A DNA stretch of 13,415 nucleotides from Chloromonas sp. AAM2. Its lineage: Eukaryota; Chlorophyta; Chlorophyceae; Chlamydomonadales; Chlamydomonadaceae. The position numbers and the translations under genes were made by a program. Numbering within the stretch: position 1 is the first letter of the stretch; every line of letters begins with the position of its first letter. Of this stretch, positions 1 through 8,782 are shown one piece after another. The notes beneath the pieces were generated by a model that saw only the letters and a program-made list of their open reading frames with translations, did no database searches and was not told the DNA's origin. The stretch lies in assembly GCA_004335635.1 (NCBI GenBank), contig QAXH01004244.1, forward strand, positions 1,188-14,602. The letters run 5' to 3'.

Positions 1-1010
1 ACCTAGTAGCGGTTCCCTCCCTCCCCTCTCCTCTCTCAACCCTCTGTGTTCTTTCTTTCTTTCAATTTGAAAACAGGTCTACATAGTATACATACTCTTC
101 ACTAAAACCTGAAAACAAGAAGACCCGGAAGAAAGACGATTGGAGTCAATAAGGGAGGGATGAGCGCCCATTGTGCGAGCCTGTTCGAAAGGTGTACCCA
201 GGTGTACACAGATGTAACCCCAAGGTACGGATACCCAGGTGTACTCGGATGTCCACATGGCGCCTAGCCGACTTGCGCAGGCGGTAAGGGTTTGGATACG
301 GATCCAAGTGCCATCCAAGCGTAGGGCAGGGCCCCAAGGGTAGGGTAGAGTAGGATAGCTAGGCGGGGATCGGGCTTCAAGCGGTAGGGCTCGGACCCAA
401 AGACCATGACGCTGTTCCAGGATCTATGGGTCTCGGGATGTCTGGGACTGCCACTGGCGTTCATGGGTGTCCACCAGGGTGTCGAACTATATAGACGAGC
501 CGATGTATGCACCCCCTTTGGCTTGTGCTGTGGGCAAGGGCGAAGTGAGGGTACTCAAGGAGCCTGCACAACAGGCAGTGTTGAGTCGTCACAACAACGG
601 CCGCCTTTGTGTGTGTGTGTGTGGCGGCACACAGCAGCATTCCCACTATGGCATGATGCTATGGCACAAAGCTGTGTAGTATGCCAGAGCTGACATATCA
701 CCCACGAAATGCTGCCCCCAACAGCAGCTGTTGTGCAGCAACAGGAGGTGATGGCAGCAACACCACGTGTTGCGTAGCCCATGCCACGTTGGCCATGATA
801 TGGACTTCCAGGTACAGACTTCAGCCCACGAACCCAGAGACTTGAGTGTACAGTGGAAGGGTCTTCAGGTATCTGGGTCTTCGAGTGCACTGCCTGGAAG
901 CACGCCCCTGGCGCAGCACGCAAGCACCCTGATCTGTGTCATGGTTGTGCCAAAACCTCCCAGGCGCAGACCAGAAGATGTAGAGGCGCAGAGAGCTGTA
1001 CCGTCTGTAA
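1..1010 (+). repeat. dispersed repeat copy A, cut by window edge and degraded 3'
   Basis: From base 1 it matches copies B and C: acctagtagcggttccctcc, the CT-rich block, a shared 'ggtctacatagtatacat' box near 77, and GTGTACCC-type short repeats at about 199-255. Similarity continues more weakly through the 'cctgcacaacagg' block near 562 and the 'cagcagctgttgtg' block near 722. It is lost by about 1010. The 3' section shared by B and C (gcgatttgtagtc onward) is absent. The end is approximate. A short GT run lies at about 608-623. Confidence 0.6.
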
Positions 1011-1185
1011 GTTTTAGGGTATCGGGCCTGACAAGCAGCCAATGGCATAGCACATAAGTGTCTTCATGTTCGTTGTCCAAATCCACGAATGCCAATTAGT
1101 TACACCGGCATACCAGTCGACAGCTTGCCAATGCATACATACTATGGTATACGCATGCTTGTTAATGCAGACCGTGTAGGCATGA
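1011..1185. other. short unique spacer between repeat copies A and B
   Basis: No gene or clear repeat was recognised. Its last bases include aggcatga, which recurs immediately at the other end of copy B and is part of the evidence for a target duplication. Confidence 0.4.
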
Positions 1186-2946
1186 AGACCTGGTAGTGGC
1201 TCCCTCCCTCGCCTCTCCTCTCTCAACCCTCTGTGTTCTTTCTTTCATTCAACTTTGAAAAAGGTCTACATAGTATACATACTCTACACTAAAAACTAAG
1301 AAAGAAGAAGAAGGCAAGAAAAGCGACTGGAGTCAGTAAGGGAGGGACGAGCTGCCGGTGTGCAAGCGTGTTTCTGAGGTGTACCCAGGTGTACCCAGAT
1401 GTACCCAGACGTTCACATGATGCCTACCCGAGTTGCGTAAGCGGCATAGGTATGTGGGTCTCTGGAAGTCTTCGATCAGCACTGGAAAGGGTGTCCACTC
1501 AATCAATTGATGATGGGTGGCTTATGGGTGTCCACCACAATGTTTGATGCCACAGGCAAGCGGACAGATGTAGCCAGCCACCTCTGCATTAGCTGTGGCC
1601 AAGGGTGGGCCACAACAGGTAGCCGGGTGAGCGACAAGTGGCGTGCGCATCCAGCAACCTGCACAACAGGAAGTGTTGAGTGGTCACAACAGGAGCAAGC
1701 GGTCGGCACGCGAATGGTTGTTTCAACAAGTTTAGAGTCAGCAACAGCAGCTGCGTGGCAACTGAAGGTGATGGTAATAACACCAGGTGTTGAGCCAGGA
1801 ACATGTGAGTTTCATGAACTTACGCCACACAGCAACACAACCACCACAAGGGTCCTCGGGTCTCTGGGTTCTGCTGAAATTCATGGCCTTGGTGAAGCAA
1901 ACAAGCAAGCAAGCACCTGCTTTACGCTGCCGTGACGTGTTTTTCCCAGTGTACACCCAGACTATGTTTACCCAGAGACACAGAAACCCAGAAACCCAGA
2001 CACCTAGCGCAGGGCAGCAGGAGTGGCATGCAAAGGCTCGGAAACCGGCACATCAGACATATACCCGATACCCAGACACCCAATGCAGGACAGAGGGAGC
2101 GGCATGCAAGGGCTTGTGATGCGGCACGTCAGACCTGGCTTGTATACCAGACCCAGTATCCCAGCAGTCCGGACACCAGCGCAAGGACATAGATGGTGCA
2201 ACCCACAGGGCTTCTGGTGCAGTGACGCATGGCAACGCTAACAGGGTGCACTCAACGCTTCACACTCACCAGGGTTGTGCAAAAGGGTTGTCAAGTCGCC
2301 CCAAGGGCTGTCCTGGCCAACACCACCCAGGTTCCAATGCGGTCCACTGGCCGCAATGCCGCACACAGCCTGCTTGCTACAAGAGGAGAGAGCAAGCGTG
2401 TGTTGGGCCGTGACTGATACATGACACGCGCGGCATGTAGGAAAGCGTTGCATCGTGTCCCTGCATGGCTGACGCGTGCTGCCAATCTGCGACTCACTTC
2501 CAAATAGGTGCGGGAGAAGCAAGGTTGCAACAATCTCCCGGCGATTTGTAGTCAACTGTAGAGTTACTCAACTGGTCGGCACGTAAGCTGAGCTACAAGC
2601 AATTTGGTACACAGCATTGTGGATCTGGTCTGACGATTCCAAAGAAAACGGCAAATTTCAAACGCCTGGCATGCTGCACCGGCACAACCCTTTGCTAAGA
2701 CCAGTTCTCATCAGGGCGGATAGGGGGCAACAAGACTTCGCCAACGAGACCCAGCTCGTGGTGGTGTCCAATCGAACTACCAGACATGAGGTACCAAGCA
2801 TGGCCAGGTCGACGCCAGAAGTCACATGCCGACACTGCGGGACCCCTTTGACCACTTGCGGCATGCAGACCGCAGTTAAAAGACTGCTCTGGGCCTGTAG
2901 TCTGACAAATTATGGGTCATTTTGGGCTTTTTTATGCATTACCAGG
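1186..2946 (+). mobile_element. dispersed repeat copy B, MITE-like or non-autonomous DNA element with internal insertion
   Basis: It starts agacctggtag and ends attaccagg, whose reverse complement begins cctggtaat, so the termini share the inverted heptamer CCTGGTA. CATGA flanks both ends (1181-1185 and 2947-2951), and AGGCATGA matches over 8 bp if the last bases of the end are counted. It aligns with copy C over its first 760 bases or so and over its last 460 or so. About 500 bases (roughly 1950-2480) are extra. No transposase is seen, and open frames in it are not conserved in copy C. It could instead be a SINE-like or other unclassified repeat. Confidence 0.55.
1950..2480. repeat. extra segment in copy B with diverged about 80-bp tandem units
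   Basis: Two to three loose units occur from about 1995: 'caggagtggcatgcaaaggc' is echoed by 'gagcggcatgcaagggc' about 75-80 bases later. A weaker third unit begins near 2171 (acaccagcgcaagg). 'Acccagacacc' and similar cccag-rich words punctuate the units. Copy C lacks this segment. No coding content is supported. Confidence 0.5.
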
Positions 2947-2951
2947 CATGA

Positions 2952-3348
2952 GCGACTGGCTTCGTGATCTGTGGATGGACACTACGCCACGCTACAGCAC
3001 AACCAAACAAAAGTTCGGCCTCAAGATCACGAAGCTGTGCTGGGATGCCAGCAAGAAGAAAGGATTCAAAGGCATGTCAAAAACCCGCCGGAGTTTCTGA
3101 ATGCCTGAGTGAATGCCTGAGTGCCTGAATGCCTGAGTGTAGAGAACAATAGGAGGACGTCTTCTGCAAGGCGGGTCACCCCAGTATATGTACTGTAAGG
3201 GCGCAGTCCGCTACACTGAGTGCCTGAATGCAATACACGCTCAATGTGGCTAGCCTTCTTGATGAGATGATTGCGCAAAAATGGATGACTGCTGACGAGC
3301 ATCAGTAGATTAGGCTTGTGCCTGCATCAGAGCTGTAGACCATGTAGA
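2952..3348. other. spacer between repeat copies B and C with short tandem words
   Basis: No gene was recognised. At about 3098-3140 the word tgaatgcctgag recurs about three times with small spacing changes, and a single 'gagtgcctgaatgc' lies near 3218. The rest looks unique. No S5-like hydrophobic exon is present on the minus strand. Confidence 0.5.
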
Positions 3349-3353
3349 CATGC

Positions 3354-4574
3354 AGACCTAGTAGCGGTTCCCTCCCTCCCCTTTCCTCTCTCAACCCTCT
3401 GTGTTCTCTCTTTCTTTCAACTTTGAAAAAGGTCTACATAGTATACATACTCTACACTAAAAACTAGGAAAGAAAAAGGCAGCAAGAACAGAGACTGGAG
3501 TCAGTAAGGGAGGGACGAGCTGCCAATGTGCAACCGTGTTCCTGAGATGTACCCAGGTGTACCCAGATGTACCCAGATGTTCACATGGCGCCTACCCGAG
3601 TTGAGTAAGCGGCAAAGGTATGGATAGGTATGTGGGTCTGAAAGTCTGCGATCAGCACTGGAAAGGGTGTCCACTCAATGAATTCATGATGGGTCGCTTG
3701 TGGGTGTCCACCATAAAGTTTCATGCCACAGGCAAGCGGACAGATGTAGCCAGCTACCGCTGCATTAGCTGTGGCCAAGGGCCGGGCGAGCAACAAGTGG
3801 CGTGCACACCCAGCAATGTGCACAACAGGAGGTGTTGAGTGGTCCAACAGGAGCAAGCCGGTTGGGACGCAAATGGTTGTTTCAACCAGGTTGTTGTCAG
3901 CAACAGCAGCTGTTGTGTGGCAACTGAAGGAGATGGCAACAATAACACGTGTTGATGTGAGGTTTCATGAACTTATGCCACACAGCAAACAGCAACACAA
4001 CCACCACAAGGGTCCGCGGGTCTCTGGGTTCTGCTAAAATTCATGGCCTTGGTGAAGCAAACAAGCAAGCAAGTGCCTGCTACGCGTGCCGTGACGTGGT
4101 TTTCCCAGTGTATATACAGACTAACCTGCGGATCACTTCCAAATTGGGTTCGAGATTGCAAAAGCTCCCGGCGATTTGTAGTCAATTGTTGAGCTACTCA
4201 ACTGGGCTGCACGCAAACTGGGCTACACGCAATTTGGTACACAGCATCGAGGACGAGGTCTACAATTCCAAAGGAAACGGTAAATTTCAAACGGCCGGCA
4301 TGCTGCAGCCGGCACAGGCCTTTGTAAGATCAGTTCTCATAAGGGGGGATAGGGGCAACAAGACCTCGTCAGCGAGACCTAGCTCCTGGTGCTGTCCTAT
4401 CAAACTACCAGACATGAGGTACCAGGCATGGCCAGGTCGACGCCAGAAGTCACATGCTGACACTGCGGGGCACCTTTGACCACTTGCGGTATGCATACCG
4501 CAGTTGGAAGGCTGCTCTGGGCCTCTTGTCTGAGAAATTATGCGGCATTTTGGGCTTTAATATGTATTACCAGG
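3354..4574 (+). mobile_element. dispersed repeat copy C, compact full-length form
   Basis: A 1221-base copy beginning agacctagtag and ending attaccagg. CATGC flanks both sides (3349-3353 and 4575-4579). In order it holds a CT-rich block, the 'ggtctacatagtatacat' box, tandem GTGTACCC-type words (about 3547-3585), a middle section rich in caacag/cagcag, and a 3' section with a perfect palindrome at 4485-4502. Its open frames are not kept in copy B, so coding is unlikely. Class assignment is uncertain. Confidence 0.55.
4485..4502. repeat. perfect 18-bp palindrome in repeat copy C
   Basis: TGCGGTATGCATACCGCA is identical to its own reverse complement. The matching site in copy B (tgcggcatgcagaccgca, near 2860) keeps the outer arms but has lost two pairs. 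It may be a structural feature of the repeat family. Confidence 0.85.
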
Positions 4575-4713
4575 CATGCGTGCATTGGCAACGAAGCCGT
4601 GCAACGTATCACCTTACTTGAGATAGACTTACATTAGAGTTCACGCAACTTGCAGAAGAGCTCAGCAGAAATTACCAGCAGATGCCAAATAACCATGCAA
4701 ACACATTCCTCAC

Positions 4714-4820
4714 CTTCATGGTGTTGAGCATGGGCCCCAAACTGCTGACGATTGGAATGATGACGCCCAGTAACCGCCCACACACGAACGGGGCCATGGA
4801 GGACCATACCATGGTCAACT
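4714..4820 (-). CDS. channel exon carrying S4 and start of S4-S5 linker
   Basis: A 107-base exon, acceptor accaccgcag, donor gtgagg, phase 1 in and phase 0 out. After the Lys codon it encodes L-T-M-V-W-S-S-M-A-P-F-V-C-G and R-L-L-G-V-I-I-P-I-V-S-S-L-G-P-M-L-N-T-M-K. In TRP proteins S4 typically reads 'yLRLl..ls.s..lGPml.ti..m'. The L-G-P-M-L-N-T-M match is the best single family clue here. Only one arginine is present in S4. No S5 or pore exon was found between here and base 1. Confidence 0.65.
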
Positions 4821-7800
4821 CTGCGGTGGTTCACGAAAGAGCATCTGTTTTACCCTTGGTGTAAAAGAAGTACGTGGTGTGGTCCCTGCCTTACAGCTCC
4901 GTCTGCTGCCATCGCAACAATCAACCTGAGGTATGTCAGTGAGAATGTGAGCTTGGCAAGGCGTGCCAGTAGAATGGCTTTGGACGCAAAGGCTGCACCA
5001 TGTGTTGTTGGTGGGGTTCCATTACACAATTCACAAAAGAAAAAGATGTCTGCCAGTTCTGGGACAGTTTCCAAGAACTGCATTGGAACCAGTGTGGCAA
5101 CAGGGAAAAGGGAAGCATGGTCCTTGCTGTAGACGGTACCACAGTGGACGGTACTTCTGGCACAGCGAACTATTGGGCCACCGGTAGAACCAATCAGGGA
5201 GACAGGGGCTCATTACTGGCCTTCGACACATGCAGCTTCTCAACAGCTTCCAGTGGGTGTTTCCGTAGTCACAAACGTTTGTTGTTCAAAGCTATTGTTG
5301 CAGTAGGTGAGTCTGGCAGAAGGCGCTCAAAGAAGGTTGCAAACCATCTGCCGTCCAAACAGCACTTTTTTTCTCTTGTCATAGTGAGACTGCAGTTTGG
5401 CCAGTGCATGTGATGACTGTGCCATGTGTTGTCGGCTCTGATGCGCCTCTTGTGCATGCATGCAAGCTCTGAAGCCAAACCACTTACTGAGCAGCATCTC
5501 ATGCGCCACTCCCCCACCCAGGGGGTCCCCATTCAAAGCCAGCGTGTATTGCTGCATTGCAGGATCAGTCACAACAAGTCAGGGAGCTGAACAACATGAC
5601 CAGCTTGAAAGTTGAACAGCAACCCTCCTGTTTGGTTTTCCGTTCCTTCTGAACTTGTTTGCTGGGCATGTGGTGTTGGGCGCAGCCATGTGCTGTAGCC
5701 ACCAGGTTAGCAGTACTCCGTGTCACTCTTCTGTCACCCAGTGATATTTCATTCAACTTGATGATAAACCCAGCTGAGTGCCTGTCCTCACCACAGACAG
5801 GTATAGCAGGAGTAAGTCCACTGCCAGGAAGAGGCAGGTGGCGGGGCTGCGGCTCAGGTACATCAGTGCATCACGCTTGTACCTGCGACAGTACGGAGGC
5901 AGTACACATAGTATGGAGGCAGTACCGGGGATGGGTGGGTGGAAGCGGTACGGAGGCAGTACACATAGTATGGAGGCAGTACCGGGGCGGTGTGGAAGCA
6001 GCACTTTGGGGCAGTGTGTAAGCAGTACAGAGGAAGTACACACAGTATGGAGGCAGTACAAAGGCAGTACAGAGGCAGTACGGAGGCAGTACGGAGGCAG
6101 TACGGAGGCAGTACGGAGGCAGTACAAAGGCAGCACGGAGAGAGTGCGCACTACGACCTACCTGGCTGTCTGGACGTCAGTTGCAAGGCCTGATCTGATG
6201 CCGGCTTGTAGATTTGCCTGGCTGTATATAAGATTGATTTGCCAGCAGCTCAATTGTTGTTGTTGTTGTTGTTTACATGGCCTTCAGTCCGGGGAGGACT
6301 GCTCAGCGGGGGCGAGGGAGGGAGGGAGGGAGGTAGGGAAAACAAATACAACATTTGTTAACTGCACTACTGTACCAGCAGGTAATGTAAATCAGCTCAG
6401 TGGGCTGACCAAACAGGAAAAGAAAACTAGCAGTTCGATTGGAAAGATTGCGCAGATGAGTCACATGCTGAGTTTACGTGAACTCTGTCGCCTGGTACCC
6501 ATAGACCAGGTGGTGTGCCTCACCGGACTAGCAGGACGATGAGGGCCTCAGTGATGTTGCCCAGCGTGAACAGGCAGAAGACGATCACGTTCACGGTCTG
6601 GCTCCGCCTGCGGGCAAATTCATGCGCACCAATTCTTATTTTTGAGCGCCTAGCTGGTTGGTCCTGCGGTACCGTGGGTTGAACCATGAGAAGCTATGTA
6701 ATGATGATGATGAATTCTTATTTTTGGGTTCTTCAATAAGCTGCCCTTGGTCACCTGGTTGGTCACCTCTCTAACTGCCGTGTACCATTCCGCACATTGG
6801 CTGCACACTGATTACATCAACAAGGCGTGCTCCCTGGCACCACACTTGCTGCCGTTTATCCTGTCCGAGTCGTGTTTCAATCAGTACTTGTTTGGAAGTA
6901 CACCTTCAGCTCAGAGCTCTGTACAGTTATGCCTTCAGGTATGGCTGTGTACTGGGTATGCAACTGTACGTCCATGCATGCCACTGATGGCCACTGGTTG
7001 GCCCACCCCATGCATCCAGGTGGCACTCACATGCCTAATGCCATCCGTCTTGTTGAATCAACAACACATGGCGTGTTACATTGTCAGGGGCTCTTCCTTT
7101 GCCTGCTGTGTTTGTTGCGCTTCTTCGTCCACTCATGTGCTTGTGCTTTGCTATGCTTGTACACAACAATCTGCCCATGCATGCCATACGGTACTGTCTG
7201 CCCATGAGTCAGTCAGGGCTGCATGCAACTTTGACATAGCTATCTACATCGCTGTCTGCATGCCCCATGCATGCCACTGGTCGGCTGCACCGCCATGCTG
7301 GTTGGTGCAAAGCATGTGCCACTCACCTATGCACTCTCCTATGCACTCACACTGCTTGCCCAAACATGTTGAATGGCTCAACCGCTTTGCGCGAGGGCTG
7401 CACTCACACTGCTGCTGCATAGGCGGGGGTCCCGGGTTCGGCTGTATACAGCTTTTGGCTTTCATTCCAGCTCGGCAGGGCGTTCGTACCCACAACCTGC
7501 AACGCATAAAATACCAGTTCATGCTGCGCTAAAAAAAAGGCAAAAGAAAGATCCGCGATACTTGGTATTCGGTGGCAGGGTGTGTGATGCAACTGCACAG
7601 AGATGTACGTTCATCGGCATCATGCCACGGGGGCATGCTATGCAACTCTGTGAAACTTGATCCCTTCAGCGTGATCATCACAGACAGAGATGGAGCCGGA
7701 GACGGCCCGTAATTTGCTGTCTCTGGTGACCATGCTCAGCCATGATGCTCAGCGCCCACCAGTTATTTGCACAAATCTACCAGAGATGCGTGTTGAACAT

Positions 7801-8724
7801 ATCGCTCTTGGATTGCGTGTTATACATAACTGCCTCTCCAGAAGCATTGTGTCATCACTGGCTACACGCACAGCATGCTCTGATTCAGCGCTCACAGCTC
7901 CGTCAACTCCCTGGCCGATGGTAACCCTCCAGGCATGATCACCGGAGAGGGAGACAGAGAAGGAGACAACCAAACATTCCGTGAATTCTGTAAACCAGTC
8001 ACTCCGTCACAGATGAAGTATTGTGCATCAAAAGTTTTGCTTTGCCTATGTCCAGTGGCAGACAACATGCATGTGTGACCCATTGTACCAAGAAACGGCA
8101 AGTCGGTTACCAAAACTGTATGAGAAACGGTTTCTGAGTATGCAGTTCGTCATCATATAGCCATATAACCCTAAGTTCCGAATTTCATAGGATTCGGTGA
8201 GGTTTGCAAAATCAACCTGAGACCCCTACAGTGGCGTCTGTGCTTAGTGGTGTCTGTAAACTATTACATACCGTAGTTTACCGTAGTTTTGGGCGATCAA
8301 CACGATGATTTCCTTCAACAATTTGCTGCTCCAGAACACAAACGAAACACAAGGACCGTATTTTCATTCATTATGAACACGAGGGCATTTGATACTTAAT
8401 TGCCAACGTGAATGGTAAGGAAAGCCGATGATTGCATCTGAATCCATCTGCACGGCGTCGTATCAAACATCAGCCATGGTAGCAGGCTTGATAGCGGCAC
8501 ACTGTCGCTGTCACGTGCTTGAAATCAAAGGATTACTGGGCCACACGGAGCTGGACAATACATTCAGAAGCACGAGACTTTACATGAGGCCGTCCAATGA
8601 AAAACGTCAGAGCACGAGACTTCACACGAGCGCCAAGGTAAATTGTGTTGATTAAAGGAATCACGGTGCAATAATTGGTACAGTTTACTAGTACATAGCT
8701 TGTTGTTGTTGTTGTTGTTGTTAT

Positions 8725-8782
<58 letters not shown>

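Noticed and set aside
3967..4479. Plus-strand open frame of 170 codons in repeat copy C
   Set aside because: The homologous DNA in copy B is open in a different frame with frameshifts between them, so there is no sign of protein conservation.
4920..4983. Possible alternative S4 exon with A-S-K-A-I-L-L-A-R-L-A-K-L-T
   Set aside because: It enters in phase 1 and leaves in phase 2, which does not fit the S4 exon (phase 1 in); its donor gttgat is also weak.
5778..6542. Long plus-strand open frame (254 codons) with Gly-Ser-Thr-Glu repeats
   Set aside because: It is produced by the 11-bp minisatellite, which leaves all frames open with an 11-residue period, and it overlaps two minus-strand exons.
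7425..7445. tRNA B-box-like gggttcg motif suggesting a second SINE
   Set aside because: No flanking duplication was seen, and the motif lies inside the S1-S2 loop exon.
6747..7532. Plus-strand open frame of 261 codons
   Set aside because: It is rich in Cys, His and Ser, built from recurring short words, has no domain, and overlaps the phase-fitting minus-strand exon at 7408-7496.
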